Below, piece after piece: positions 17,144 to 25,676 of a DNA stretch of 41,161 bases; the stretch's first letter is position 1, and the number at the start of each line of letters is the position of its first letter. Made by a program: the position numbers and the translations under genes. Location: positions 1 to 41,161 of the forward strand of contig NZ_POUL01000016.1 in the NCBI RefSeq assembly GCF_002890895.1. Reading direction: 5' to 3'. The notes under the pieces are model-generated. The model did not search any database. It saw only the letters and a program-made list of their open reading frames with translations, and was not told the origin of the DNA. This stretch comes from Stutzerimonas stutzeri. Its GTDB lineage: Bacteria > Pseudomonadota > Gammaproteobacteria > Pseudomonadales > Pseudomonadaceae.

Positions 17144-17932
17144 TCATCCGACCGAGGTGCGAAGAAACTGGGCGATTGCCTCGATCACCGTTTCAGGTTG
17201 CTCACGATGGGGAACGTGCTGACACCCGTCGAGCGGTAGCTTCTGAACGTTGCCGCTTCCCAGCGCGGCGACACGATGAAGATGATCCAGCGAACCGTAT
17301 TCGTCTTCCCGGCCATGAATCGCTAGCAGTGGGCAGGCGAAGCTGGGAGCGCTTTCTTCTATCGTCCAGGTGGCGTAGCTGTTTGACAGCCAGGTGTTGA
17401 TCCAGGCCCAGAGGATCCACTCAGCCTTATCCCCGTGGTATTTGCGTAGCCGTTCCAGCTGGCCCGGTTCGGCGAATGCTGCCTGGGTGTCACGAATGCC
17501 CTGCAGGGTTCGGTCTTCGACGAACGCGAGGGCGGCGATGGTGATCAGCGCGCGACAGTTGTTCGGGTGATGGGCGGCAAGGCTGGCGGCCATGATGCCG
17601 CCAACGCTGTGGCCGAGTGCAATGAAGTGCTCGATGTCGAGGGCGTGCCGCACCGGCGGGAAGAATTGCTCGGCTTCGTCACGTATGAAGCTGTTGGACC
17701 AGTCACCAGGATGCGCCGCGGAGCGACCGTAGCCAAGCCGGTCATAGGCAATGACGTCGTGACCGGTAGCCTCCGCCAGGCGCTGGGGAAGGTCGCGCCA
17801 CAGTTCTACGCAACCAAGGGAATCGTGCATCAGGACGATGGGCGAATTGCGTGAATCACGGACGCGCCAGCGACGGGTGAACACGTCGCCGCGTGCCGTG
17901 GATAGGACGCGGTCTTCCGTCGAAACGATCAT
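17144..17932 (-). CDS. Alpha/beta-fold hydrolase
   Basis: A 262-residue cytoplasmic hydrolase with the full alpha/beta-hydrolase triad: nucleophile S109 in the elbow GHSVGG, D210 in HGREDEY and H239 in CQHVPHREQP. The oxyanion region is LMHDSLGCVELW and AYDRLGYGRS precedes the nucleophile. The start at 17932 is preceded by AAGGA with proper spacing; the longer frame to 17965 has no such site. The substrate cannot be told from sequence; esterase, epoxide hydrolase-like and C-C hydrolase roles all occur in this group. It lies about 200 bases downstream of the acyl-CoA synthetase on the same strand. Confidence 0.88.
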   Translation of the reverse strand: MIVSTEDRVLSTARGDVFTRRWRVRDSRNSPIVLMHDSLGCVELWRDLPQRLAEATGHDVIAYDRLGYGRSAAHPGDWSNSFIRDEAEQFFPPVRHALDIEHFIALGHSVGGIMAASLAAHHPNNCRALITIAALAFVEDRTLQGIRDTQAAFAEPGQLERLRKYHGDKAEWILWAWINTWLSNSYATWTIEESAPSFACPLLAIHGREDEYGSLDHLHRVAALGSGNVQKLPLDGCQHVPHREQPETVIEAIAQFLRTSVG

Positions 17933-18133
17933 GAGAATCCTTGTAACGCCGGTTCTGGTTGGCATCGATCTGCGCGCCGGGCGTCAGCGTCATGCATGGC
18001 GGCCTCAGGCAGGCCGGCTCGTCGCTGAGTAAACCGCGTGCCGTTGCGAGCTTTAAGGCCCAGGCGGCGCCGGAAGTACTGATCAGCGGCCGCTTGTCGC
18101 GGCCATGCCCTGACGTGCGCGTCGGCGCTGGCT

Positions 18134-19771
18134 TCAGTTCGCCGCGGCCGCTGCCGCTGGCTGCTGTGCCGCCACTTCTCGGTCGCGCAGCAGGAACCGC
18201 TGGATTTTCCCGCTCGGGGTTTTCGGCAGTTCGCTGACGAATTCGATTTCGCGCGGGTAGGCATGGGCGGACAGACGCTGACGCACGTGCTGTTGCAACT
18301 CATCGGCCAGCGCATGGCCGGCCTGATGGCTTGCATGCAGCACGACAAAGGCTTTCACCAGTTCGGTTCGCTCCGGATCGGGCTTGCCGATTACCGCCGC
18401 TTCGATAACTGCAGGGTGTTCCACCAGGGCGCTCTCCACGTCAAAGGGGCCGACTCGGTAGCCCGAGGTGGTGATGACGTCATCGGCGCGGCCGACGAAA
18501 CTGATGCTGCCGTCGGCGTTGAGTTCGACGGTGTCGCCGCTCAGGTAGTAGTGCCCAACGAAGGCCTTGGTGCGGCCGCCCGCATAACCATTGAACCAGA
18601 GCAACGGTGACTGATTGCGGTCCAGTGCGAGCATGCCGGGTTTGCCAGGCTCCAGCTCGCGTTGTTGATCGTCGATGACCACGACGCGGTGCCCGGGCAT
18701 CGCGTAGCCCGCCGTGCCGATGCGCACGGTATGGCTCAGCGCATGGTGGTTGCACAGAACCATACCCAGTTCGGTCTGCCCGTAATGATCATGGATCGTG
18801 CAGCCAAGGCCGCTGCTGAACCAGCGGATGACCTCGGGAGTGAGTGGTTCGCCCGCGCTGCTCACGGCGCGCAGTTGCCCCTTGATCTTGCCTTCGACCT
18901 CATGCCGCGCGGCCAGCAGCAGGCGGAACGCGGTAGGTGAGCCGGCCATGTTGGTGATCTTGTATTCATTGACGACGCGGCAGGTGCTGTCGACAGTGAA
19001 TCCGCCCTCATAAAACAACGTCGAATGGCCCATCGCGAGCGGTCCGGTAACGGCGTAGTACAGACCGTACGCCCAGCCCGGATCGGCAATGTTCCAGAAA
19101 TTGTCTTCGGGCCGGAGATCGACCGCATCACGCATATAGGTGACGAACGCCACGATGGCCTTGAGCGGCACATGCAGCTGTTTTGCTGGCCCGGTAGTAC
19201 CCGAGGTGAACATGGCAAGAAACGGCGCCTCGCCGTCCAGCAGCACCGGCTCGAATTCGCTCGGTTGTTGATTGACCTGTGACCAGAAGTCGCCAGCTCC
19301 GTCGCCGACCACCAGACGACGCGGCGCGTCTTCGATGGCGTCAAGCTTCTCGCTGTTGGCAGCATCGGTGACGACCATCTTCGCCCCGGATTCCTTGATC
19401 CGATGCTCGACCGCTTTGGGGCCGAAGGCGGTGAACAATGGTTGATAGATGGCTCCCGCGCGCCAGGTGCCGAGGATGGTGATCAATAACTCGGGCGTGC
19501 GCGGCAGCAGACCGGCAACAGTATCGCCCGGCTTGATGCCATAACTGTCCAGCAGGTTGGCGAAGCGCGCCGAAGCTTCCTTGAGCTGGGCGAAGGTCCA
19601 TGTAGCGCGTTGACCCTCGCGACCTTCCCAGATGAGGGCGACCTTGTCTGAATCGGCGTGGCGGTCACAGCACTCGACACAGGCATTCATCGAGGTGAGA
19701 TCGCCGCTGAGAATGGCCGAGACCGTTTGCTCGTAGTCGAATTCACTGGCCGCAGTGGCATGGTCGCGCAT
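18134..19771 (-). CDS. AMP-forming acyl-CoA synthetase (acetyl-CoA synthetase-like)
   Basis: A 545-residue ANL-superfamily enzyme that activates a carboxylic acid as acyl-AMP and transfers it to CoA. Visible motifs: the P-loop MFTSGTTGPAK near residue 180, HDHYGQTELG (A5) near 330, GRADDVITTSGYRVGPFDVE (hinge/A8) and PKTPSGKIQR (A10), whose Lys is the catalytic residue of the adenylation step. The length and the SSAGEPLTPEV segment suit short- or medium-chain acyl-CoA synthetases. The start at 19771 follows AGGAG; the in-frame extension to 19981 crosses noncoding sequence. The C-terminus ends in an Ala-rich tail. The hydrolase gene downstream may share its transcript. Confidence 0.92.
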   Translation of the reverse strand: MRDHATAASEFDYEQTVSAILSGDLTSMNACVECCDRHADSDKVALIWEGREGQRATWTFAQLKEASARFANLLDSYGIKPGDTVAGLLPRTPELLITILGTWRAGAIYQPLFTAFGPKAVEHRIKESGAKMVVTDAANSEKLDAIEDAPRRLVVGDGAGDFWSQVNQQPSEFEPVLLDGEAPFLAMFTSGTTGPAKQLHVPLKAIVAFVTYMRDAVDLRPEDNFWNIADPGWAYGLYYAVTGPLAMGHSTLFYEGGFTVDSTCRVVNEYKITNMAGSPTAFRLLLAARHEVEGKIKGQLRAVSSAGEPLTPEVIRWFSSGLGCTIHDHYGQTELGMVLCNHHALSHTVRIGTAGYAMPGHRVVVIDDQQRELEPGKPGMLALDRNQSPLLWFNGYAGGRTKAFVGHYYLSGDTVELNADGSISFVGRADDVITTSGYRVGPFDVESALVEHPAVIEAAVIGKPDPERTELVKAFVVLHASHQAGHALADELQQHVRQRLSAHAYPREIEFVSELPKTPSGKIQRFLLRDREVAAQQPAAAAAAN

Positions 19772-20390
19772 GGCTGGCTCCTGGATCTTGTTGTTATTGG
19801 GTTGTCCGGATATTGGCGCTGCAAGGAGTCCGCAACAATGGCAAAAGCCACCAAGGTGGCTGAGCGGTTTGGACAAATGCCAAGAGCCAGTAGGGGCGAT
19901 GTTAAACGCCACCCGCCTGTAGACAGCAATGCAGACACCATCAGCCGTAGCATGGGCGACAACACCTGATGCCGCTGCCACCGCGCTGGCGTTTCATGCC
20001 TGGCGCAGAAAATGACCGGCGACGGCTGGGCTGATTGTTCTTGGGAAGCTGTTACATGCCCAGCCAAGTATTGCAGAGCCAACGACCTTGTCGGGATGTA
20101 GCTGGTCTCGGTCAGGAAAATCGATAAAAAGCATCTGTCATGGCTGCGCAGCACGAACCTCCGGTGGAGTATTGCCGCCCCAATGGGCGGTCTGCATGCC
20201 GCTTCTTGCTCTTTCCACGCGAGCGATATGCACATCGCTAGGGCGCGGTCCATGCAGGTCGAGCGCTTTTGCGAATGACTTGATACAAATCAGACCAGCC
20301 GTGGTGGTTATTGCGGCGATCGATGTGGATATGATCTGCCGCCCGTTTTGAGCTTCACGGGTCCTGACTGCCAACAACCTGAGATACCTG
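19772..20390. other. Divergent intergenic stretch between acyl-CoA synthetase and TerC genes
   Basis: About 620 bp with no credible gene. Near 19840-19880 there are small symmetric motifs (TGGCAAAAGCCA, CCACCAAGGTGG and TTGGACAAATGCCAA) that may be regulatory for the synthetase. A stem CCGCCC-CAAT-GGGCGG lies at 20175-20190 in front of the TerC gene. I looked for a manganese (yybP-ykoY) riboswitch, which often precedes TerC genes, and did not see its motif. Confidence 0.45.
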
Positions 20391-21158
20391 ATGGAATCCC
20401 TCATCCAGCTGTTTTCCGAACCCACCACATGGGTGGCCGTGGCCACGCTGATCACCATGGAAGTGGTACTCGGCATCGATAATCTGATCTTCATATCGAT
20501 CCTGACGAACAAGCTCCCAGAGCATCAGCGCGAACGAGCGAGGCGGATCGGGATTGGTCTCGCACTGATCATGCGTTTGGGTCTGCTGGGAACCGTGGCC
20601 TGGATCGTCCAACTCACCGAGCCCGTGATCGAGTTGTTCGGCAATGCGTTCTCCTGGAAGGACATGATCCTGATTGCCGGTGGTCTGTTTCTGTTATGGA
20701 AGGCAACGAAGGAGATTCACCACAGCATGGACCCAACGCCCGGAGGGGACATGTTCGAGGGCAAGCCGCTCGGAAACGCGGTTGCGATGGGCTTCGGTAC
20801 TGCGATTGCGCAGATCCTGCTGCTGGATCTGGTGTTCTCGATCGACAGCATCATCACCGCCGTGGGGATGACGGAGCATGTCTCGATAATGGTTATTGCC
20901 GTGGTCGTCGCAGTGACCGTAATGCTCATGGCGGCCAACCCGCTAGCCAAGTTCATTAACGAAAACCCGACAGTGGTCATGCTCGCCCTGGGCTTTCTGC
21001 TGATGATTGGCATGACGCTGATCGCGGAAGGTTTCGGCGCTCATGTGCCCAAGGGCTACGTCTACGCAGCCATGGCATTCTCGGCGGGGATCGAGATGCT
21101 GAACATGCTTTCTCGACGTGCCAAGCGAAAGCAGCTCGACTCGACAGAGGCCCGTTAG
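20391..21158 (+). CDS. TerC-family integral membrane protein
   Basis: A 255-residue protein of the TerC/YgdQ family with about seven membrane segments. The two conserved acidic motifs are present: [12 protein letters not shown] at residues 23-34 and [14 protein letters not shown] around 144-157; these Asp residues are thought to line a metal-ion path. Members have been linked to tellurium resistance and, more recently, to manganese or calcium export. The C-terminus is basic (SRRAKRKQ) and cytoplasmic. The ribosome-binding site is weak. No tellurite operon surrounds it, so a housekeeping metal-export role is more likely than tellurite resistance. Confidence 0.9.
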   Translation: MESLIQLFSEPTTWVAVATLITMEVVLGIDNLIFISILTNKLPEHQRERARRIGIGLALIMRLGLLGTVAWIVQLTEPVIELFGNAFSWKDMILIAGGLFLLWKATKEIHHSMDPTPGGDMFEGKPLGNAVAMGFGTAIAQILLLDLVFSIDSIITAVGMTEHVSIMVIAVVVAVTVMLMAANPLAKFINENPTVVMLALGFLLMIGMTLIAEGFGAHVPKGYVYAAMAFSAGIEMLNMLSRRAKRKQLDSTEAR

Positions 21159-21168
21159 AGCGAACGAT

Positions 21169-21197
21169 AGCGGCCGTCTTAACGGGTGATGGCCGCT
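21169..21197 (+). terminator. Hairpin after the TerC gene
   Basis: AGCGGCC (21169-21175) pairs with GGCCGCT (21191-21197) around 15 nt, starting 10 bases after the stop. There is no U-tract; it is a moderate candidate. Confidence 0.4.
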
Positions 21198-21455
21198 TCG
21201 CCATCGATCAGAACGAAGATGCGGGGAGGTGTCCTCATCGGGCCTGCCGCTCGGCGTGAATGATCTGATGGCTAACTCCTGAGTTTTGTCTTGTAGTTAT
21301 TGCGGGTAAACAACGGCGAGTGGCCCGCGACCATCGCCAGGCCACTCAGGAGGCAAGTGATGCAGGAATGCGTTACTTGTCGATATGCGGCCCGCACCAA
21401 TCTCCGCAGCCTGCATCGAACGTTGGAACCATCGACGTTCAATGCGAGGTGCTCC

Positions 21456-21671
21456 ATGAGTATCGATCCGCTCGACAGACCCCACGACCAGCAGCCGGTG
21501 CCAGGGCAGGACCAGAACCCCAGCCATTCGCCTGAGCCTGATTTCATTACCGACAATCCTGATGTGCAGCCTGGTTCTGACCGTGGCAACGGTAGCCAAC
21601 CCTCAGGCCCGACGAAGCGCCCGCCAGCTACCGACCCGAACGAGCCAGGGCTGGGCAATCCGCTGCCTTGA
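21456..21671 (+). CDS. Small hydrophilic Pro/Asp/Gln-rich protein (71 aa)
   Basis: A 71-residue protein, MSIDPLDRPHDQQPVPGQ onward, made almost entirely of Pro, Asp, Gln, Ser, Gly and Asn, with no hydrophobic core, Cys or membrane segment; it is predicted to be disordered. The start at 21456 is supported by GAGG at the right distance. The longer in-frame version from 21300 contains a different, basic composition and is less likely. I do not recognise a family; small stress-related hydrophilic proteins look similar. Confidence 0.55.
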   Translation: MSIDPLDRPHDQQPVPGQDQNPSHSPEPDFITDNPDVQPGSDRGNGSQPSGPTKRPPATDPNEPGLGNPLP

Positions 21672-22105
21672 GTTCGTTAAGCTTCATAGCGACTGTACGG
21701 ACGGAGCAGCCTTGCTCCCCTGAAGGGTGGCGAAGCCTAGGGGTCGGTTGCCCATAGGTTTTTCTTATCTAGGCCAACTCTTCGTCCTGGCACTGCTTCG
21801 TAAACGCGGCAGGTAACGGCGGTCCGAGTCCTTTTCGGAACGTTTGTGGCCAGTGCGCTGCTGATGTCAATCGAGCTTTTGGGGAAGAGTGACTCATCAG
21901 CAGCGGCTCTGAAAAGCCGGCGATGTCAGTGCGGGTTGTCCCCCGTCAAATACTTTGTAATTCATAGCCTTATGCTGGCGTCGTAGGTGGCGTCGTTGGC
22001 GCCACCGAGCGCATGTTTCAGCAATATTGGAAAAGCCGCGGCCGGCACTGGCCGCTTGGCTAGCGCTCATGCGTGCCGACTGGTCATTGTCAACGGAGCG
22101 GTAGT
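21672..22105. other. Intergenic stretch with possible structured RNA
   Basis: No credible gene. Around 21700-21775 several paired segments (GGAGCAGCC/GGCTGCTCC-like, CCCCT..AGGGG and GGCGAAGCC) are followed by a T-rich run (GGTTTTTCTT), which looks like a folded RNA ending in a terminator on the plus strand. A second stem, GGTGGCG-CGCCACC (21986-22006), precedes the HDOD gene. I cannot match either to a named RNA family. Confidence 0.35.
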
Positions 22106-23308
22106 GTGAGCGTCCCAGTGAGTGTCTCCTACGTATTGATTGCCTATAACGAGCCCTGGCGCGCTGACGAGCTTGCCCGCCTGGTCGCAGCACTGCGTCC
22201 AGGAATCCGTACTGTTCAGGTCAATGATGGTCAGGCGGCACTCCGGGTCTGCCGCAAGCAACCGCCGAGCTTTTTGATAGCTGACGGTGAGCTGGCGCAA
22301 TTGGATGCTCGAAATCTATTGCACGAGCTGCGCAATCACCAGGCGACGCGGCTGTTGCCCGCCATAGTCATCAGCGATCGGGTGGACGGTGCAAGTGTGC
22401 GTGCCGTGCGTCCGTTGTCGCCGAAGGCCTATCTGAAAAAGCCTTATAGCTTGGGGGACTTGCGGGTTCGCCTGAACTCACTCTTGCCCGGTCCCCGTAC
22501 AGTTAGCACACCGGCCGCTAGCGCAACCGGGACGCTAAGCGACTTTCTAGAACGGATGCGCTCGAACAACGCCGGTGCGCCAGTTATGGAGTCGGTGCAG
22601 GTTGCTGTCGCAGCCTGCATGCAAACGGAAGACTGGGACCTTGCGGTGCTGGAATCGAAGCTATCGTCAGATCCTCAAATTACGGCTCGCCTGGTATCCA
22701 TTGCCAATAGTGCTGGGCAGCACAGCGGTGCCGTGTGCAAGACGCTTGGCCAGGCTTTGCCGCGCCTAGGTGTGAAGCGAGCACTGAATCTAACCTTGCA
22801 GCTTGCGGTTCAGAATAATGCCACCTTGTCGGATCCTCGCTTGAAGCATCTGGCGGCTTCTAGCACCGATTATGCCCAGCGCGCCGCAGAGCTTGCTCAC
22901 TGGCTGGCAGGCAAACTCAAGCTCGACACAGAGATCTCCTACACCGCAGGACTGCTGCATAACATCGGCGAGCTTGCTCTGCTCAGAAGTCTGCAGGAGT
23001 GGTTGGATAGCGGTGGTGAACTGACGGAGGACGAAATCCTCTGTGCCTTGCGCGAACGCTCCGCCAGCTTTGGATCAGCCCTGCGGGCGCAGTGGCGAAT
23101 ACCGTTGCGGTTACGCCAGCTAATCGCCGCGTTCTATTCCCTGGGCGCGGAGGTCTTCACCCGAGAAGCGCTGGTTCTCAATGTGACCGGCTCATTGCTG
23201 CGCTTACCACCGTCCAGTCCCATTGGCGAGCTACTGCAAGACCGGGCGGTTCGACTACTTCGACTTGATGAAGCGATCCTTGAGCGAGCGCCGCGCGAAC
23301 GAGTCTGA
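22106..23308 (+). CDS. HDOD protein with degenerate receiver-like N-terminus
   Basis: A 400-residue signalling protein. Residues 1-130 have the shape of a response-regulator receiver: a conserved-type Lys in AYLKKPYS and an Asp in FLIADGELAQLD, but the acidic pair that binds Mg2+ is replaced (VLIAYNEP), so phosphorylation is doubtful. Residues from about 160 to 350 form an HDOD domain (LSSDPQITARLVSIANSAG and LGVKRALNLTLQLAV), including TAGLLHNIGELAL where a true HD motif would be; HDOD domains lack phosphodiesterase activity and serve as signalling scaffolds. The GTG at 22106 is preceded by GGAG seven bases away and is preferred to the GTG at 22073. A diguanylate cyclase gene follows. Confidence 0.82.
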   Translation: MSVPVSVSYVLIAYNEPWRADELARLVAALRPGIRTVQVNDGQAALRVCRKQPPSFLIADGELAQLDARNLLHELRNHQATRLLPAIVISDRVDGASVRAVRPLSPKAYLKKPYSLGDLRVRLNSLLPGPRTVSTPAASATGTLSDFLERMRSNNAGAPVMESVQVAVAACMQTEDWDLAVLESKLSSDPQITARLVSIANSAGQHSGAVCKTLGQALPRLGVKRALNLTLQLAVQNNATLSDPRLKHLAASSTDYAQRAAELAHWLAGKLKLDTEISYTAGLLHNIGELALLRSLQEWLDSGGELTEDEILCALRERSASFGSALRAQWRIPLRLRQLIAAFYSLGAEVFTREALVLNVTGSLLRLPPSSPIGELLQDRAVRLLRLDEAILERAPRERV

Positions 23309-23374
23309 ACGCGAAGTCTGATCCATCGCCTCCGTTGCTTTGGGCGTGTGCAACTCGGCAAGCGTCAAATGAAC

Positions 23375-23399
23375 CCGGAATAAGGCTGCATTATTCCGG
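23375..23399. terminator. 9-bp stem after the HDOD gene
   Basis: CCGGAATAA (23375-23383) and TTATTCCGG (23391-23399) are exact complements around a 7-nt loop. It sits about 65 bases after the HDOD stop. The stem is A/T-flanked at its apex and not followed by a T-run. Confidence 0.45.
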
Positions 23400-23491
23400 C
23401 CGAGCGTAGGCAGACGTAGCCTCGACGTTAGCGGGCCAGTACCGGCCTGTATTCCTTCTGCTAGCCGTGCGCTGTCACCCTAAAATGTTTT

Positions 23492-23519
23492 TTGACGGTT
23501 TGACTAAGAGTGATAGCAT
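23492..23519 (+). promoter_or_regulatory. Candidate sigma-70 promoter for the GGDEF gene
   Basis: TTGACG (23492-23497), a 16-bp spacer and TAGCAT (23514-23519) lie about 110 bases upstream of the TTG start. The match is fair at -35 and weak at -10. Confidence 0.35.
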
Positions 23520-23629
23520 TTTGACTCTACGGCTCTATGGTGCTGTCATTCGATAGCCCACAGGGGTTTCGCTGTCTGGATGGACGCGTACTTGCCTGAC
23601 TGTATAGGCGCCGTTCTGGAGACTGAAAA

Positions 23630-25165
23630 TTGTTGCGACATTGCTCTATCGAGGCCAAAGCCGGGCTCGTGGTTATCGTTGCGTTACTGGCAACACTGAT
23701 ACCCATGTGGGTCATTCTTAACGCGTGGCTCAAACATGAAAATGAGTTGGTAGAGAAAGCCGCGCGCAACGATGCGATGAACCTGGCGATAGCCTTTGAA
23801 GAGCATGTGCACAGTGTCGTCCGCTACGCCGACGCCTTGATACAGGACATGCGTGAAGAGCTGGTAGAGGACCCTGACGCGTTTCAGACGTTAGCCAAAA
23901 CAAAACTTCCACGGTACGGCGCCCTGGTCGGCCAGCTCGCACTGATAGATGCAGAAGGATGGTTGGTTGGCACGTCTCTGGACTCGCTAGCCAAAAAAGT
24001 CGACCTGAGCGATCGCGAACATTTCCGCGTGCACCGAGACAATCTTGGGCAAGACCAGCTGTTTGTGAGTAAACCCATCCTCGGGCGCGTTTCGGGAATC
24101 TGGTCCATACAATTGACCAGACCGGTCATCAGGGACGGAAAGTTCACCGGTGTGCTCGTTCTTTCGATTCCGGTTGCCTTCTTCACCGATTTCTACAAAC
24201 AGATCAACATCGGACAGCATGGTCTGATCGCTTTGGTCGGTCTGGACCGGGTGCCACGCGCAGCCGCCTCTTCGATTAACCTGGATGCGCGTCTGGACGG
24301 GATGGTGGTGCCTGAGGATCGCCCCTATTTCGATAGCACTAAACCTGACGAAGGCTTCTATCGGGGACCGAGCGCCATTGACCAGATTACTCGCCTGACC
24401 GCATACCGCCGTCTGGAGGATGTTGGACTGATTGTTGTCGTTCAGCTGTCACCCGCCGAATACCTGTCAGCTTCTCGTGAGCGTCGTCAGTTCCTGATTT
24501 TTTGTGCTGCTGCCATCTCGGCCTTATTACTGGCCTTTGCTTCATATCTGTACTTTGCGACACGGCGTCATCTGAAAAACACAGCGGCCCTCAAGCGAGC
24601 GCATGACTCGCTGCGGCAGATCGTTAACATTGACCTTCTGACTGGAGCACGAAGCCGGCGTGACTTTCTCGAGACCTTGGAAAACGAGCTAGGCCGTGCG
24701 TTGCGCCACAACGCGCCGCTCAGCCTGGTGCTGCTTGATATCGATTTTTTCAAACGAGTGAACGATACGTACGGGCATCCGATTGGCGACGTCGTTCTGC
24801 GAGAACTGTCGGCACGGTGTAGCGCTGTTCTGCGCGCACATGATGTGTTCGGGAGGCTTGGCGGTGAGGAGTTCGGTTTGATTCTTCCTCAGACAGACAA
24901 GGAGGGCGCGCTGCTCGTCGCAGAGAAACTGCGCCTGGCTGTTGAGAATGCGGTCATTTCAACAGAACGGGGCCCGGTGCAGATCACGATCAGCGCAGGC
25001 GTTGCGTGCGCCGAGTCGGCGGGAGAGGACTCAAGTCGTCTCGTTATCCGTGCAGACGATGCTCTCTACACCGCAAAGCAGACAGGTCGGAATCGAGTCT
25101 GTTTCGCGCCTGCTGCCGAAGGTTCTCCACCTCAACCTGAGACCGCAGGACCAGCAACAGTCTAG
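23630..25165 (+). CDS. Membrane diguanylate cyclase with extracytoplasmic PDC/Cache sensor
   Basis: A 511-residue inner-membrane protein that makes cyclic di-GMP. A first membrane helix at about 12-32 is followed by a periplasmic double PDC (Cache) sensor at about 35-280 (LALIDAEGWLVGTS, DREHFRVHRD and FVSKPILGRVSG). A second helix (FLIFCAAAISALLLAFASYLY, about 285-306) leads to the GGDEF domain: DLLTGARSRRDF, DIDFFKRVND and active site GGEEF (411-415). The inhibitory I-site RxxD is intact as RAHD (402-405), so product inhibition is expected. The start is TTG at 23630 with GGAG nine bases upstream. Sensor ligands of this class are usually small organic acids or amino acids; the ligand here is unknown. 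Confidence 0.92.
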   Translation: MLRHCSIEAKAGLVVIVALLATLIPMWVILNAWLKHENELVEKAARNDAMNLAIAFEEHVHSVVRYADALIQDMREELVEDPDAFQTLAKTKLPRYGALVGQLALIDAEGWLVGTSLDSLAKKVDLSDREHFRVHRDNLGQDQLFVSKPILGRVSGIWSIQLTRPVIRDGKFTGVLVLSIPVAFFTDFYKQINIGQHGLIALVGLDRVPRAAASSINLDARLDGMVVPEDRPYFDSTKPDEGFYRGPSAIDQITRLTAYRRLEDVGLIVVVQLSPAEYLSASRERRQFLIFCAAAISALLLAFASYLYFATRRHLKNTAALKRAHDSLRQIVNIDLLTGARSRRDFLETLENELGRALRHNAPLSLVLLDIDFFKRVNDTYGHPIGDVVLRELSARCSAVLRAHDVFGRLGGEEFGLILPQTDKEGALLVAEKLRLAVENAVISTERGPVQITISAGVACAESAGEDSSRLVIRADDALYTAKQTGRNRVCFAPAAEGSPPQPETAGPATV

Positions 25166-25237
25166 AGTTGCTCGGTACGCGCTTCGCTGGGCCGTTATGG
25201 TTGTACCGGTAAACGTGCCCTGACGGTGCGGTCCGGC

Positions 25238-25441
25238 CTAGTCGCCAACGCTTGGTGCACCCATTGGCGCGCTGATCTGGCGTGCAACCTCCCGCAGCCG
25301 CTTCGCTTTAGCCAGAAATCAAGTTTCGTTGAGTTCGTCGCGCGGCTGCGCCAGATGCGGCGTCGTCAGTTTGACCACGTCCAGTTGGCCCAAAGCGGCC
25401 AGCCCTACGAACAGCGCGGCTTAGCCCAGACCGAAGTGATA
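25238..25441 (-). pseudogene. Remnant of a second hmgR-like IclR regulator gene
   Basis: Read on the minus strand, this stretch gives a GLG-AALFVGLAALG segment, then LDVVKL..TPHLAQ and RDELNET, then jumps in frame from FLA to KRLREVARQISA; all match the HmgR protein encoded at 30120-30893. About 375 bp between the two matched blocks are missing. Two in-frame stops are present: a TAA where HmgR has Arg (GLGRAAL) and a TGA where it has Cys (NETCFLA). The N-terminal DNA-binding half is absent. It is therefore dead. Its nucleotide similarity to hmgR is high by eye (well above 80%), so it derives from a recent duplicate or a close paralogue. Confidence 0.82.
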
Positions 25442-25588
25442 CGAACCGTCCGGCTTTTAGTGTTTTCTATCACGTGGCGAGTACATCGGTGTTCGACCCT
25501 GACCGCCATGGCTACGCGTCTGCAGGGGGCGGCTCGGCAAAACAAAAAATCCCAGCGCGCCCCATCTTTTCTCTCGTTCTGCACGCGT

Positions 25589-25626
25589 CATATAGCCCGG
25601 CCAAGCTTCTTCCCTTAGGCTATATG
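25589..25626. repeat. 9-bp inverted repeat with 20-bp spacer
   Basis: CATATAGCC (25589-25597) and GGCTATATG (25618-25626) are exact complements; the right arm touches the Fur-like box. It could be a regulator site for the response regulator encoded next or an attenuator. Confidence 0.5.
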
Positions 25627-25638
25627 AGAATTATTATC
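25625..25638. promoter_or_regulatory. Fur-box-like site upstream of the response regulator gene
   Basis: TGAGAATTATTATC agrees closely with the TGAGAATnATTnTC form of Pseudomonas Fur boxes. It lies about 40 bases before the likely start of the response regulator and suggests iron repression of the whole unit. Confidence 0.6.
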
Positions 25639-25676
25639 TTCTGGCGATGGGTGAGCTCACCCGACAGGGAGTCGAG

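Larger units (their letters stand above)
23309..23629. other. Intergenic stretch between HDOD and GGDEF genes
   Basis: It contains the stem at 23375-23399 and a promoter-like pair at 23492-23519. Both suggest that the two flanking signalling genes are transcribed separately. Nothing else was recognised. Confidence 0.5.
25442..25676. promoter_or_regulatory. Leader region of the iron-type two-component operon
   Basis: It contains a long inverted repeat (25589-25626) and an adjoining Fur-box-like sequence at 25625-25638, described separately. Upstream of these I see no gene; the hmgR remnant ends at its left edge. Confidence 0.45.

Noticed and set aside
20100..20390. yybP-ykoY manganese riboswitch upstream of the TerC gene
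   Set aside because: The conserved motif was not found in the leader.
25226..25618. 130-residue plus-strand open frame
   Set aside because: It is the antisense of the decayed hmgR-like remnant; a similar plus-strand frame opposite intact hmgR (30519-30926) explains the resemblance.
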